NCBI RefSeq assembly: GCF_025398035.1
Contig: NZ_CP104558.1
Coordinates: forward strand, 3,792,001-3,856,000
Direction of reading: 5' to 3'
Length of the DNA stretch: 64,000 nucleotides
DNA from: Rossellomorea vietnamensis
GTDB lineage: Bacteria > Bacillota > Bacilli > Bacillales > Bacillaceae_B
Shown here: in pieces, positions 45,571 through 55,791 of the stretch
Layout of the letters: each line of letters opens with the position of its first letter
Position numbering within the stretch: the stretch's first letter is position 1
Position numbers and translations under genes: made by a program
The notes under the pieces: generated by a model
Seen by the model: the letters and a program-made list of their open reading frames with translations, nothing else
What the model was told of the DNA's origin: nothing
Database searches by the model: none

Positions 45571-46647
45571 GTGAGTAATCAAGAGCTCGATCAATTACGT
45601 AAACAAGTAGACGAGATGAACTTAAAACTATTAGACACCATTAATGAACGTGCTAAACTAGTTCAAGAAATCGGTCGTGTCAAGGAGACTCAAGGAGTAT
45701 ACCGCTATGATCCTGTTCGTGAACGAGGAATGCTTGATCTGATTAAAGAAAATAATGATGGTCCATTCGAACATTCGACCATTGAACATATTTTTAAAGA
45801 AATCTTCAAAGCCGGTCTCGAACTTCAGAAGGACGATCACCGGAAAGCCCTGCTGGTTTCCCGTAAAAAGAAACCGGAAGACACAATCGTCAATATTAAT
45901 GGAGAAGCCATTGGAGATGGAAAGCCTCATTTCGTCTTCGGTCCATGTGCCGTTGAATCATACGAGCAAGTGGCAGAAGTCGCGAAAGCCGTTAAAGCAA
46001 AAGGCTTGAAAATGCTCCGTGGCGGAGCGTTCAAACCAAGAACGTCGCCTTATGACTTCCAGGGTCTGGGGATTGAAGGCTTGAAAATCCTTAAAAAAGT
46101 GGCGGATGAATATGATTTGGCTGTTGTCAGTGAAATCGTGAATCCAGCTGATATCGAACATGCGGTGGAATACATTGATGTGATTCAGATCGGTGCAAGA
46201 AATATGCAAAACTTCGAATTATTAAAAGCAGCCGGTGCCGTTAAAAAGCCGGTATTGCTTAAACGTGGTTTAGCGGCAACGATCGATGAATTCATCAATG
46301 CTGCTGAATACATCATCTCTCAGGGGAACGGTGACATCATCCTTTGTGAGCGTGGAATCCGTACGTACGAGAAAGCAACTAGAAACACACTTGACATTTC
46401 CGCTGTACCAATTCTTAAGCAGGAGACGCATCTACCGGTATTCGTGGATGTAACGCACTCAACCGGACGCAGAGATCTGTTGCTTCCAACAGCGAAAGCG
46501 GCACTTGCCATCGGCGCAGATGGAGTGATGGCTGAGGTTCATCCCGATCCTGCCGTTGCCTTATCCGACTCCGCTCAGCAAATGGACCTTGACCAATTCG
46601 ATCATTTCTACAAGGAAGTGTTGAAGGGCAGAACGATAGAAGTATAA
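45571..46647 (+). CDS. aroA: bifunctional chorismate mutase / DAHP synthase
   Basis: This 358-residue enzyme joins an N-terminal AroQ-type chorismate mutase (residues 1-90) to a class I-beta DAHP synthase (about 110-350). The mutase carries the [14 protein letters not shown] helix. The synthase has motifs [29 protein letters not shown] and [12 protein letters not shown]. It condenses PEP and erythrose 4-phosphate to open the shikimate pathway. The fused mutase lets chorismate or prephenate feed back, as in B. subtilis AroA (AroG). The start is GTG behind AAAGGGTG. ccpA follows, as in B. subtilis. Confidence 0.96.
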   Translation: MSNQELDQLRKQVDEMNLKLLDTINERAKLVQEIGRVKETQGVYRYDPVRERGMLDLIKENNDGPFEHSTIEHIFKEIFKAGLELQKDDHRKALLVSRKKKPEDTIVNINGEAIGDGKPHFVFGPCAVESYEQVAEVAKAVKAKGLKMLRGGAFKPRTSPYDFQGLGIEGLKILKKVADEYDLAVVSEIVNPADIEHAVEYIDVIQIGARNMQNFELLKAAGAVKKPVLLKRGLAATIDEFINAAEYIISQGNGDIILCERGIRTYEKATRNTLDISAVPILKQETHLPVFVDVTHSTGRRDLLLPTAKAALAIGADGVMAEVHPDPAVALSDSAQQMDLDQFDHFYKEVLKGRTIEV

Positions 46648-46651
46648 TAAA

Positions 46652-46694
46652 TGAAGGGCTGAATCCTTTTTAACGGGGATTCAGCCCTTTTTGA
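46652..46694 (+). terminator. terminator of aroA
   Basis: AAGGGCTGAATCC pairs with GGATTCAGCCCTT, then TTTTTGATT. Confidence 0.85.
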
Positions 46695-47019
46695 TTGTGG
46701 GAAAGAAGTGCATTGATGGGAGGATGGTATGGATATCAGCGAAATACCATTTCCTCTATCTCATCACATAAAAAATAAACCGACCGTGCACCCGTTCAAT
46801 ATGCTATAATAATCTTTTTGCACAAATCAAATGTGATTATTGCAGTAATATCAAGACTATCGTATGATTATCTACATAATTGCAGATAAATAACCTATAT
46901 AACACTAATGTGAACATAAATATGTGCATTTTTTAACAAACTATTGTAATCGCTTTTTTCTTTAGGTTTATTTGGTGTAGAATAAGGTAAATGAGTAGAA
47001 GAGTAAAGGAGTGTAAGCT
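46695..47019. other. ccpA upstream region
   Basis: This 325-base gene-free stretch must carry the ccpA promoter. TAGAAT at 46978-46983 is a plausible -10 with a poor T-rich -35. TGTAATCGCTTTTT (46945-46958) resembles a catabolite-responsive element but lacks the terminal C of the consensus. Confidence 0.45.
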
Positions 47020-48018
47020 ATGAACGTGACAATATATGATGTAGCAAGAGAAGCCAATGTAAGTATGGCGACGGTGTCCCGGGTGGTTAACGGAAATCCG
47101 AATGTCAAACCGGCAACAAGGAAGAAGGTATTAGAGGTCATCGATCGACTCGGCTATCGTCCGAATGCTGTAGCAAGAGGGCTTGCGAGCAAGAAAACGA
47201 CGACGGTAGGGGTCATCATCCCTGATATCTCAAATATTTTCTATGCAGAACTTGCACGTGGGATTGAAGACATCGCCACGATGTATAAATACAATATCAT
47301 TTTAAGTAATTCGGATCAGAATACAGAGAAGGAACTTCATCTATTGAATACGATGCTTGGGAAGCAAGTGGATGGCATCCTGTTCCTTGGCGGTCATATT
47401 TCAGAAGAGCATGTCCAGGAATTCGAACGTTCCCCGGTTCCGATCGTATTGGCCGGTGCCGTTGAAGAAACGAACAAGGTTCCTTCAGTGAACATCGATT
47501 ATAAGGCGGCGTCCTTTGATGCGGTTTCTGACCTTCTTGAGAAGGGACACAAGCGCATCGGCTTTGTAAGCGGTCCTTTCCACGATACGATCAATATGAA
47601 GTTCAAACTTGAAGGATACAGGGAAGCACTTGCCAAGGCAGGCGTCGAATACAGTGATGACCTGGTTGTAGAAGGTGAATACACGTATGATTCAGGACTT
47701 GAAGCATGGCAGAAGTTCTCAGAGCTATCGGACAAGCCGACAGCCATCTTCGTCGGGAATGATGAAACGGCCCTTGGTGTCGTCCACGGGGCTCAGGATC
47801 AGAACGTGTCCATCCCGGAAGAAGTGGAAGTCATCAGTTTTGATAACACTAGACTTGCCCTGATGGTCAGACCTCAACTGACGTCCGTCGTTCAGCCTTT
47901 ATACGATATCGGAGCAGTGGCGATGCGGTTATTGACGAAATACATGAACAAGGAAACGGTTGAAGAATCGACGGTTGTTCTTCCGCATCGACTTGAACAC
48001 CGCAACTCAACAAAGTAA
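47020..48018 (+). CDS. ccpA: catabolite control protein A
   Basis: This 332-residue LacI-family regulator, with HPr-Ser-P, represses or activates carbon-catabolite genes at cre sites. The helix-turn-helix is [20 protein letters not shown] (4-23), followed by hinge helix [13 protein letters not shown]. The core effector domain contains the CcpA-type segments [15 protein letters not shown] and [17 protein letters not shown]. The ATG follows AAAGGAGTGTAAGCT. The position after aroA and before motP fits B. subtilis. Confidence 0.97.
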   Translation: MNVTIYDVAREANVSMATVSRVVNGNPNVKPATRKKVLEVIDRLGYRPNAVARGLASKKTTTVGVIIPDISNIFYAELARGIEDIATMYKYNIILSNSDQNTEKELHLLNTMLGKQVDGILFLGGHISEEHVQEFERSPVPIVLAGAVEETNKVPSVNIDYKAASFDAVSDLLEKGHKRIGFVSGPFHDTINMKFKLEGYREALAKAGVEYSDDLVVEGEYTYDSGLEAWQKFSELSDKPTAIFVGNDETALGVVHGAQDQNVSIPEEVEVISFDNTRLALMVRPQLTSVVQPLYDIGAVAMRLLTKYMNKETVEESTVVLPHRLEHRNSTK

Positions 48019-48077
48019 GAAGTTTGTCGATATAAAGGATAAAGACAAACAGAACTTATTTTGTAGGGAGAGTCAAA

Positions 48078-48893
48078 ATGAAAAAGCTTGATGTTCTTAC
48101 ACCAATCGGGGTTGTAGTAGGGTTTCTATTCGTGGCATTCGCGATCATTTCGAATGCGGGAGTGACCGGATTCAGTTCCTTCATTGATCTTCCGTCCATC
48201 TTCGTGGTCATAGGCGGATTGATCGCAGCCATGCTGGTCAGCTTTTCGATCAGGGAATTGAAACAGCTGGGGAAAGTGATGAGAGAATCCTTCCGGGATG
48301 TGGAATATGATCTTCATGACTTGATCCGGACGTTTGTGACCCTGTCAGAAAAAGCGAGGCGGGAAGGTCTCCTCTCACTTGAGGCAGAAGTGGAAGCGGT
48401 CGAGGATCCCTTTATCCGAAAAGGGGTCCTCCTCGCAGTCGATGGAATCGAGCAGGATGTGATCGTCGATATCATGAATGCTGAAATCATTGCGTTAGAA
48501 GAGCGGCACCGCAAAAATAAGAGTTTATTGGATAAGGCAGGGGAATATGCCCCTGCATGGGGGATGATCGGTACGCTGATCGGTCTCGTCCTGATGTTAA
48601 AGAATTTAAATGATCCTTCTTCACTTGGTCCCAATATGGCGATCGCCTTACTTACGACCTTGTATGGATCCCTGCTTGCGAATCTCGTCTTCCTGCCAAT
48701 GGCATCCAAGCTTGCGATGAAAACAGAGAAAGAAGTGTTTATGAAACAAATCGTGATCGAAGGGGTCATCGGGGTACAATCCGGTCAAAATCCGAAAATA
48801 TTGGAAGAGAAATTAAGAGTATTCTTATCCAACGAGGAATTACAGATGTATACAGAAAGGAAACAAGAAGGGGCAGCACCAGATGAAGCGTAG
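48078..48893 (+). CDS. motP: flagellar stator protein MotP (sodium-type MotA homologue)
   Basis: This 271-residue membrane protein has four helices. The first pair lies at residues 8-55, and a cytoplasmic domain (about 60-150) carries the charged residues that touch the rotor (ESFRDVEYDLHDLIRT). The second pair contains the Pro of GEYAPAWGMIGTLIGLVLML. It forms a stator with MotS and uses sodium in B. subtilis. The ATG follows AGGGAGAGTCAAA, 60 bases after ccpA, and the gene overlaps motS by 11 bases. Confidence 0.92.
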   Translation: MKKLDVLTPIGVVVGFLFVAFAIISNAGVTGFSSFIDLPSIFVVIGGLIAAMLVSFSIRELKQLGKVMRESFRDVEYDLHDLIRTFVTLSEKARREGLLSLEAEVEAVEDPFIRKGVLLAVDGIEQDVIVDIMNAEIIALEERHRKNKSLLDKAGEYAPAWGMIGTLIGLVLMLKNLNDPSSLGPNMAIALLTTLYGSLLANLVFLPMASKLAMKTEKEVFMKQIVIEGVIGVQSGQNPKILEEKLRVFLSNEELQMYTERKQEGAAPDEA

Positions 48894-49605
48894 AAGAAGA
48901 CCGGCATCTCAGTCTCCGGGGGCTCCAAAATGGATGGTTACGTTTTCTGATCTTATTACTCTTATTCTTGTATTCTTTATTCTATTATTCTCGATGTCAC
49001 AGATCGATATTGTGAAATTCAGGACCATCGCGGATTCCTTTCAGCAGCGGCAGATTCTCGAATTCTATCCTTCTGTCATCCCTTTTGATCAACCGTCGGC
49101 AGAACCCGAAGTGAAATCTGGTGAAGGCAGAGAAGCGGAACAGGACCTGAACTCATTACTTTCAAATATTCAGAGCTATTTGAAAGAAAACGAATTGACT
49201 GACGTCGTGGTGGCGACCAGATCCGAGCGGGGAGTCGTCCTGGTCCTTCAGGAGCAAGCACTGTTTGCTTCAGGTGAAGCAACGGTCCTTCCGGATGCTT
49301 ATCCGTTTTTGGACAAGGTCGGCGGGCTATTATCCGAAATCCCCAACTTTGTAAAAGTGGAGGGACATACAGATAACCGCCCAATCAATACATATCGCTT
49401 CCCGTCAAACTGGGAGCTCTCATCGGCAAGGGCGAGCAGTGTGGTCCGTTACTTGATCACAACGGAAGATCTCGATCCAAAGCGGTTCATCGCCGTCGGA
49501 TATGGGGATACACGTCCGGTCGCTCCTAATGATAAAGTGGAGAACCTTCAGAAAAACAGGCGTGTCGAAGTGATCATCACCGACCCCGCTTATGAGGAAC
49601 AATAG
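48883..49605 (+). CDS. motS: flagellar stator protein MotS (sodium-type MotB homologue)
   Basis: This 240-residue protein has one membrane helix with the ion-carrying Asp23 in FSDLITLILVFFILLFSM. An OmpA-like peptidoglycan-binding domain (about 110-235) follows, with VEGHTDNRPI, SNWELSSARA and NRRVEVIIT. It anchors the stator to the wall. The start lies inside the end of motP, indicating coupled translation. Sodium selectivity is inferred from the family, not proven here. Confidence 0.92.
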   Translation: MKRRRRPASQSPGAPKWMVTFSDLITLILVFFILLFSMSQIDIVKFRTIADSFQQRQILEFYPSVIPFDQPSAEPEVKSGEGREAEQDLNSLLSNIQSYLKENELTDVVVATRSERGVVLVLQEQALFASGEATVLPDAYPFLDKVGGLLSEIPNFVKVEGHTDNRPINTYRFPSNWELSSARASSVVRYLITTEDLDPKRFIAVGYGDTRPVAPNDKVENLQKNRRVEVIITDPAYEEQ

Positions 49606-49623
49606 ACTTTCAGGAAAAATAGA

Positions 49624-49668
49624 AAACAGGCTTCCACAACCTTAAAGGTCGGAAGCCTGTTTTTTGTA
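49624..49668 (+). terminator. bidirectional terminator between motS and the formate dehydrogenase operon
   Basis: AAACAGGCTTCC pairs with GGAAGCCTGTTT. It lies between convergent genes with an A-rich left flank and TTTTTTG on the right. Confidence 0.85.
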
Positions 49669-49670
49669 TA

Positions 49671-50159
49671 TTATTTCTTGTCGTTTTTCACCCGGTTTTT
49701 CCCGATCCCTCTTAAAATATAGATGATGATCGTAATCGTACGCTGAACGGCCGGGTCCCCGAGGGCGCGAAACAGTCCGAAAATCCCGGTTCTCTTGGTA
49801 GGAGGCCTTTCTTTTCCTATATTCAGATTTCGTGTATTCCGGACACTCAATGTTTCAATTCCTTCCAGATTCAAACTCCCGAGTAATTCAGTCATACGGG
49901 CCAGATTATTAAGGATGGCCGCGTTCTGATCTTTATTGGCTTCCTTTGAAAAGTTATACAGGATGTCCTCCTGATGATTTACCATTGCGCTGATTGTATC
50001 CAGATTTCGATTTTCATCCATGTGCTTTATGATTCCGATGACCTTTAAAAGGGAATCTTTATTATCAGCCAGGGCTTCTATCAGTTCATTCAAGTTCTGC
50101 TCCTGAATTTTTTCTTTCGGAATCTCGAGAGGAATAATCTTATCAATGGATTTAGCCAT
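49671..50159 (-). CDS. DUF1641 protein, formate dehydrogenase partner (YjgD/YrhD-like)
   Basis: This 162-residue helical protein of the DUF1641 family regularly follows FdhF-type formate dehydrogenase genes in Bacillus. A typical [16 protein letters not shown] segment lies near the C-terminus (about 125-140), followed by a hydrophobic stretch and a basic tail ([13 protein letters not shown]). The start overlaps the fdhF stop by eight bases, so translation is coupled. It may be a small subunit or electron-transfer partner; biochemical proof is unknown to me. Confidence 0.85.
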   Translation of the reverse strand: MAKSIDKIIPLEIPKEKIQEQNLNELIEALADNKDSLLKVIGIIKHMDENRNLDTISAMVNHQEDILYNFSKEANKDQNAAILNNLARMTELLGSLNLEGIETLSVRNTRNLNIGKERPPTKRTGIFGLFRALGDPAVQRTITIIIYILRGIGKNRVKNDKK

Positions 50160-53097
50160 TCGTATCAACCTCACTTCCCGGGAAGACGTAATCTTTTCGA
50201 TCCCATTTTCTTTCTACTTCAGGGCCCATTTGCGGATTGCGTGTTGCCCAGCGGTGATTATTATGGGGAATGGGAGATTTCCCTTTTTTCTCGAGAACTT
50301 CCACTTTGGCAGGAACCTCTTTATAAGCAGGTGTATCCGTGTCTTTATCCACACGGCTGCTCGTCAAGTAGTTCACCGCATTTTTACCGTCACTGTTTAA
50401 GGTAATGAACAATTCCTTGTCAAATACTTCCTTCGTCACATGGACCCTGCCGGTGCTCTCTCCATTATCATTGGAAAGCTTGATGAGGGCCCCTTCTTCA
50501 ATGTCAAGTTCCTTAGCCATTTTCTCGGATACTTCAAAAAATGGTTCCGGGATTTTATTTCGGATGCCTCTCGTATGGGAGGTCATATTTCCTTCATGGA
50601 AATGTTCAAGAACCCGCCCGTTATTCACATGATAATCGTATCCTTTTTGTGCAGGATAATTGTATTCATATTGGAGCGGGTAGAATCGGGCTTTTCCGTC
50701 ATCGAAGTGGAATCCGTCCGTGTATAGGAGAGGTGTATCCGTCCCGTCCTCCTGTACGGGCCATTGCAGACTGTTGAATCCTTCCAATCTGTCGTAGGAA
50801 ACCCCGGCAATCAATGGTGTGAGTGAAGCGGCTTCATCCATGATGTCTGCCGGAGATTGATAATTCCAATTGAATCCAAGTTTTTCAGCGATACCTGAAT
50901 AAATTTCCCAGTCGGGTCTTGCTTCCCCTAACGGTTCGAGGGCTTGATATATACGCTGGATGCGTCGCTCCGTATTCGTGAAGGTCCCTTCCTTTTCGAC
51001 ACTTGGTACGGCAGGAAGCACGACGTCGGCATATTCTGCGGTCTTTGTAAGGAACAGATCCTGGACGACGAAGAACTCAAGCTTCTCAAAGGCGTCTGTC
51101 ACATAGTTGATGTTCGAGTCGACGATTCCCATATCCTCACCGGTGACATACAATCCTTTCAGGTTTCCTTCATGGATTTCCTCCACCATTTCGTGGTTGT
51201 TCATACCGACATCTTTAGGAAGCTCCGTTTTCCAGGCCTTTTCGAATTTTGCACGGATTTCTTCATCCTCCACACTCTGGTAGCCCGGGAAGGTATTCGG
51301 CATGCTTCCGAAATCGCTTGCTCCCTGGACGTTATTATGACCGCGGAGAGGGTATGCGCCTGCCCCGGGTTTTCCATAGTTTCCTGTCACCAGCAGAAGG
51401 TTCGAGATGGCAGTGGACGTATCAGACCCGATTTGATGCTGTGTAACCCCCATTGCCCAGCAAATGACTGTTGAACCAGCTCGGTGGATATTCTCTGCAA
51501 CGGCTTTGAGATGTTCCTGGGAAATACCCGTTTTTTCCTCGGCATATTCCATGGTGAAAGGAGCAAGGCTTTGATAAAATTCATCGAAATCATTCACCTT
51601 TTCATCGATGAACTCTTTATCATGCCAACCTTGATCAATGATGAATTTGGATAGGGCAGATAGCCATACGAGATCGGTCCCTGGATTTGGATGTAGGAAC
51701 ATATCGGCTCTCTGGGCCATTTCATGCTTTCGTAAGTCAGCCACAATCAATTTTTGTCCGAAGAGTTTGTGAGAACGTTTGATTTTGGAAGCGAGCACAG
51801 GATGGGCATCCGCTGTGTTTGTCCCGACCAGCATGACCAGGTCGGCATGCTCGATATCCTTCATGGAACCTGCATCCCCTCCGTATCCGACTGTCCTGAA
51901 TAACCCTTTGGTTGCGGGAGATTGGCAATAGCGGGAACAATTATCCACGTTATTCGTTCCGATGACCTGTCTCGCCAACTTTTGCAGGAGATAGGACTCT
52001 TCATTGGTGGCCTTGGAGGAGGCGATGAATCCGAGTGCGTCCGGTCCATTCTTTTCTTTGATTTCCTTGAATTTCTCTGCCACATAATGGAGGGCTTCTT
52101 CCCATTCGACTTCTTTGAAATGATCTCCCTCGCGGATCAATGGACGGGTGAGCCGTTTGTCGCTGTTCACATGACCGTATCCGAATTTCCCTTTCACACA
52201 GGACGCAATCCCGTTAGCCGGAGCTTCTTCTGTAGGGGACATCTTTAGTATGTCCCTTCCTTTTGTCCAGACATTGAAGCTGCAGCCCACCCCGCAATAC
52301 GTGCACACGGTTTTGGTTTTCTTGATTTGATCATCCCTCATCTGGGCTTCTGAATCGGAAACGGCGAAAAGGGGACCGTAGCCAGTTTCCACATTTTTCG
52401 TGATATCAATCATCGAGCGCAGGAGGCTCGTATTATAGCCTGTCATATACCCCGCTTTTCCGAGCATATCGTTTTCCATGAGGGCGTTGCACGGACATAC
52501 GGTCACACATTGCCCGCAGCTGACACAGGAGGACTGATCGATCGGGACATCATTGTCCCAGATGACACGGGGATTTTTACGCTCCCAGTCAATGGACAGT
52601 GTTTCATTGACCTGGATATCCTGGCATGCTTCCACGCATTTTCCGCAAAGGATGCATTGATCCGGATCATACCGATAGAATTGGCCGGAGAAATCTTTCT
52701 CATATGGCTTCGGTTCGAACGGTTTCATCTGATGCTCAAGCCCCATCATGGCCACTGTATTATGGAGGGTGCAGTCACCATTGTTTTTCTCACAGACCGT
52801 ACAGTATAGTTCGTGGTTTTCTAAAATGGTGTCCATCGCTTTGAATCTGGCCTCTTTCACATGGGAAAGCTCCGTCTGAATATCCATTGCTTCCTGAAGC
52901 GGTGTCCCACAGGCTCTTTTCAATTCCCCATTAATGGAGACAATGCATGTATCACAGGTTTCGATGGCTCCGAGGCTTTCCTGGTAACAAACCTGTGGAA
53001 TTTCCACCTTCCTTAGATTAAGAAATTCCAGGACAGACATACCTGGTTCTGCCTCATATTGAATGCCATTGATGAAAACGGTTACCTTTCCTTCCAT
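50152..53097 (-). CDS. fdhF: formate dehydrogenase catalytic subunit, molybdenum and iron-sulfur type
   Basis: This 981-residue Mo-bisPGD enzyme should oxidise formate to CO2 in the cytosol. The N-terminal [2Fe-2S] domain uses Cys37, 48, 51 and 63. Two [4Fe-4S] clusters sit at Cys148/151/154/158 and Cys191/194/197/201, and the oxidoreductase cluster at Cys265/268/272 and Cys300. The Mo ligand is Cys391 in SRYCQSPA, not selenocysteine, followed by Gln where E. coli FdhF has His. Domain order matches B. subtilis YjgC. The downstream DUF1641 gene overlaps it, and fdhD is 38 bases upstream. Confidence 0.92.
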   Translation of the reverse strand: MEGKVTVFINGIQYEAEPGMSVLEFLNLRKVEIPQVCYQESLGAIETCDTCIVSINGELKRACGTPLQEAMDIQTELSHVKEARFKAMDTILENHELYCTVCEKNNGDCTLHNTVAMMGLEHQMKPFEPKPYEKDFSGQFYRYDPDQCILCGKCVEACQDIQVNETLSIDWERKNPRVIWDNDVPIDQSSCVSCGQCVTVCPCNALMENDMLGKAGYMTGYNTSLLRSMIDITKNVETGYGPLFAVSDSEAQMRDDQIKKTKTVCTYCGVGCSFNVWTKGRDILKMSPTEEAPANGIASCVKGKFGYGHVNSDKRLTRPLIREGDHFKEVEWEEALHYVAEKFKEIKEKNGPDALGFIASSKATNEESYLLQKLARQVIGTNNVDNCSRYCQSPATKGLFRTVGYGGDAGSMKDIEHADLVMLVGTNTADAHPVLASKIKRSHKLFGQKLIVADLRKHEMAQRADMFLHPNPGTDLVWLSALSKFIIDQGWHDKEFIDEKVNDFDEFYQSLAPFTMEYAEEKTGISQEHLKAVAENIHRAGSTVICWAMGVTQHQIGSDTSTAISNLLLVTGNYGKPGAGAYPLRGHNNVQGASDFGSMPNTFPGYQSVEDEEIRAKFEKAWKTELPKDVGMNNHEMVEEIHEGNLKGLYVTGEDMGIVDSNINYVTDAFEKLEFFVVQDLFLTKTAEYADVVLPAVPSVEKEGTFTNTERRIQRIYQALEPLGEARPDWEIYSGIAEKLGFNWNYQSPADIMDEAASLTPLIAGVSYDRLEGFNSLQWPVQEDGTDTPLLYTDGFHFDDGKARFYPLQYEYNYPAQKGYDYHVNNGRVLEHFHEGNMTSHTRGIRNKIPEPFFEVSEKMAKELDIEEGALIKLSNDNGESTGRVHVTKEVFDKELFITLNSDGKNAVNYLTSSRVDKDTDTPAYKEVPAKVEVLEKKGKSPIPHNNHRWATRNPQMGPEVERKWDRKDYVFPGSEVDTNG

Positions 53098-53135
53098 TAA
53101 AAAAACTCCCCCTCTTAATCGATTTACATGCTTTC

Positions 53136-53939
53136 CTAAATATGTAGCTCTGTACCGGTGATCCTTTCAGGGTGTGTATAGATATTCATTCTGTCACCCC
53201 TGATGAATCCAACGGCCGTGATCCCCAGGTCATCTGCAAGTTCCAATGCAAGATTGGTCGGCGCCGACTTGGAAAGCAGGATGGCAATCCCCATCTTGGA
53301 AATCTTCAGCAGCACCTCAGAAGAGATCCTCCCGCTGAACGCAATGACCTTATCCCTGACCGGAATGTGATTCATGAGGCAGTATCCATAGAGCTTATCC
53401 AGTGCGTTATGTCTTCCGATATCCTGATAACATTGGATGATGCCGGTGGTACTGCAAATTGCTGCATTGTGCATTCCTCCTGTTCTGTGAAAATCCTGGG
53501 AATGCTCCTGCAGCTCTTGCATGTGATGAATGGCCATGAGAGCGGTAAGTTCCGTATTGGCCGTAACCGTTTTAGCCGTGAGCATATCGTTCGTGAAATA
53601 AAATTGTCTGCTTTTCCCGCAGCAGGAACCGATAAATCGTTTCGAGGTATTCCTTGCCCGGTCTTCCGGCAGCTTATCGATTTGTACATAGGCGAACCCT
53701 TTATCCTGATCGATGGAGAGACGGGTGATTTCACTGAAGCGCCGAATGATCCCCTCAGAAGCCAGAAAGCCAACCACCAATTCCTCCAGATTGGAAGGAG
53801 AACAGACCATCGTCGCCCATTCTTCCCCATTTAAATGAACGGTAAGCGGGAATTCAGCCGCCACCTCATCCACTTCATCAAAAAAGGCTCCATTTCCATA
53901 TTTGCGGACAGTACGGGTTAGAATACTTTTATCCTCCAA
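53136..53939 (-). CDS. fdhD: FdhD sulfurtransferase for formate dehydrogenase cofactor
   Basis: This 267-residue protein delivers sulfur from cysteine desulfurase to the Mo cofactor of formate dehydrogenase. The conserved Cys pair appears in FIGSCCGKS (about residues 107-115). The late [18 protein letters not shown] segment, which binds the bis-MGD, is intact. The start is TTG with GGGGAGGAG upstream. It is the first gene of the fdhD-fdhF-DUF1641 operon. Confidence 0.92.
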   Translation of the reverse strand: MEDKSILTRTVRKYGNGAFFDEVDEVAAEFPLTVHLNGEEWATMVCSPSNLEELVVGFLASEGIIRRFSEITRLSIDQDKGFAYVQIDKLPEDRARNTSKRFIGSCCGKSRQFYFTNDMLTAKTVTANTELTALMAIHHMQELQEHSQDFHRTGGMHNAAICSTTGIIQCYQDIGRHNALDKLYGYCLMNHIPVRDKVIAFSGRISSEVLLKISKMGIAILLSKSAPTNLALELADDLGITAVGFIRGDRMNIYTHPERITGTELHI

Positions 53940-53968
53940 CAGGATCTCCTCCCCTTTATGAAACTATC

Positions 53969-53996
53969 ATCATATCGTGTTTTCCCTATTAAGTAA
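53969..53996 (-). promoter_or_regulatory. candidate fdhD promoter
   Basis: On the reverse strand: TTACTT, a 16-base spacer and TATGAT, about 30 bases before the start codon. Confidence 0.4.
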
Positions 53997-54097
53997 GAAA
54001 GGAAAACATGAAATGTTTAAAAAAATGAAAAAATAGGTTCTTAATTTGATATAAGGTTCATTTCGTAAACTTTGTGGCTATGTAAGGTAGCGAGGAG

Positions 54098-54226
54098 TGG
54101 TTGATTTCCGCTGCAGGTGCTCGCTTTCCGCGGGGCGTGAGTTGAGCCTCCTCGGGCTTTGCCCTGCGGGGTCTCAACTTTCCCGCTATTCCCGTCGGAG
54201 TCGAGCACCTTCCGCTACAATCAACT
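54098..54226 (+). repeat. palindromic MITE-like repeat, copy 4 (subfamily GTGCTCG)
   Basis: The left end GTGGTTGATTTCCGCT and the right end TTCCGCTACAATCAAC are imperfect inverted repeats. The core GTTGAGCCTCCTCGGGCTTT matches copies 1 to 3. It is the best full-length example for comparing with copy 2 in reverse. Confidence 0.8.
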
Positions 54227-54370
54227 GTATTGGTATGGAGATTAATATACTTCCATACACGTTTAGAAAAAATCATTTTTTTATGTGCATAGTGGTCGAT
54301 TTTAGCTTGAATAGTAAAGTATTATTCCATTCGTTTTTCTACTAGTAAGCTCTGTCACGATTTCTCTTTT

Positions 54371-54492
54371 AGATGGGGAGGGGAACGGCGTAGACTCCTG
54401 CGGAAAAACGGACGAGACAAGACCCCGCAGCGAATGCGAGGAGGCTTGTTCGTTCGTCCGCCGGAAAGCGAAGCCGTTCCCCTCACCATCTA
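54371..54492. repeat. diverged palindromic repeat, copy 5
   Basis: AGATGGGGAGGGGAACGGC at the left end is inverted by GCCGTTCCCCTCACCATCT at the right. It shares GACTCCTGCGG, GACCCCGCAG, GCGAGGAGGC and CCGGAAAGCGA with the other copies in reverse orientation. The ends differ, so it is a relative rather than the same subfamily. Confidence 0.7.
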
Positions 54493-54766
54493 TCCCATCC
54501 TCACATAGACAGAGCCTCGGCATTTCCTATGTTAGAAAACAACAACCTTTGGGAAAAGTGCTTAATATAAACCGTATAAACGGTGTGATGTCGGTAAAAA
54601 GATAGATTGATAGAAAGTTATGATCATATTAGGAATATAAATGGACTCTTTAGGGTAAAAGATAATGTTTCTATGATTATTAAGAATGCTCTGAAAAATA
54701 GAGTTCGGGGAAGGGATACCAACCCTTCACTTGAAACGAACAGAGCCTAAAAGGGGCGGAAGCAGG
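54493..54766. other. moeB upstream region
   Basis: This 270-base AT-rich gap before the cofactor operon holds a 14-base dyad, ACCGT-ATAA-ACGGT (54571-54584). I found no confident promoter and no structure recognisable as a molybdenum-cofactor riboswitch. Confidence 0.4.
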
Positions 54767-55780
54767 ATGAGTGACAGATATTCCCGTCAAATATTGTTCA
54801 AACCTATCGGGGAAGCCGGGCAGGGGAAGATAGCTGAAAAGCATGTCGTCGTGATCGGGGCGGGGGCGTTGGGATCTGCCAATGCAGAATCCCTTGTCAG
54901 GGCGGGTGTAGGCAGATTGACAATCATTGACCGCGATTATGTAGAGATGAGCAACCTTCATCGTCAGCAGTTATATACAGAGAGCGATGCCGTGGAGGGG
55001 TTACCTAAAGCGGTCGCCGCCAAAAACCGATTGGAAAAAATTCATTCAGGAGTACATATCACCGCCTGCGTGGCAGAAGCTGACGCAGAGTGGCTGTCAA
55101 AACACGCGAACGATGCGGATCTGTTGTTGGATTGTACGGATAATTTTGATATTCGCTTTATCATAAATGACATCTCTCTAAAACATCACGTTCCGTGGAT
55201 ATATGGATCCTGTGTCGGGAGCACAGGGATGAGCTATACGATCCTTCCGGGAAAGACGCCTTGCTTGAATTGTCTCACGGGATCCTTCCCGATGTCAGGG
55301 GGGACGTGTGATTCTTCCGGTATCATCGCTCCTGCGGTGCAAATGGTAGCGGCCTATCAAACGACGGAAGCACTGAAGCTTTTAGTGGAAGATTACGACT
55401 CATTGAGAAGCGGGCTGATCACCTTCGATCTGTGGGGCAATCAATCCTTTACGATGAATGTATCAAAGGCGAAAAGAGAGGACTGCCCTTCCTGTGGTGA
55501 AAATCCTGTTTATCCATATTTACAGTTCGAAAACCGGATAAAGACAACGGTTCTTTGTGGAAGGGATACAGTGCAGATCAGGTCGCCGCATCATACTCAC
55601 TCATTACATGAGCTGGAACAAAACTTAGAGGGGTTAGGTGATATGAAGCGGAATCCCTATTTGCTTTCGTTTCATTATGAGCCTTACAGGATCGTGTTCT
55701 TTCATGATGGCCGGACATTTATCCATGGTACCAATGATATGAACGAAGCTAAAAAGATTTACCATCGCTTAATTGGATAG
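54767..55780 (+). CDS. moeB: molybdopterin-synthase adenylyltransferase (MoeB/ThiF family)
   Basis: This 337-residue E1-like enzyme adenylates the C-terminal Gly-Gly of MoaD. It has the nucleotide loop GAGALG (31-36), zinc cysteines Cys166/Cys169 and Cys240/Cys243, and the candidate catalytic Cys181 in SGGTCDSSG. About 80 residues beyond the E1 core form a reduced rhodanese-like tail (HSLHELEQNLEGLGDM) without an obvious active Cys. A ThiF role in thiamine synthesis is possible, but all neighbours are cofactor genes. The ATG at 54767 opens the operon. Confidence 0.9.
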   Translation: MSDRYSRQILFKPIGEAGQGKIAEKHVVVIGAGALGSANAESLVRAGVGRLTIIDRDYVEMSNLHRQQLYTESDAVEGLPKAVAAKNRLEKIHSGVHITACVAEADAEWLSKHANDADLLLDCTDNFDIRFIINDISLKHHVPWIYGSCVGSTGMSYTILPGKTPCLNCLTGSFPMSGGTCDSSGIIAPAVQMVAAYQTTEALKLLVEDYDSLRSGLITFDLWGNQSFTMNVSKAKREDCPSCGENPVYPYLQFENRIKTTVLCGRDTVQIRSPHHTHSLHELEQNLEGLGDMKRNPYLLSFHYEPYRIVFFHDGRTFIHGTNDMNEAKKIYHRLIG

Positions 55781-55791
55781 GAGGGGGATAG

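Noticed and set aside
53172-53834. A 220-codon forward frame opposite fdhD
   Set aside because: It is antisense to a clearly conserved gene, with no ribosome site and no protein-like features.
54493-54766. Molybdenum-cofactor riboswitch before moeB
   Set aside because: I could not find the conserved multi-stem pattern; only a short dyad is visible.
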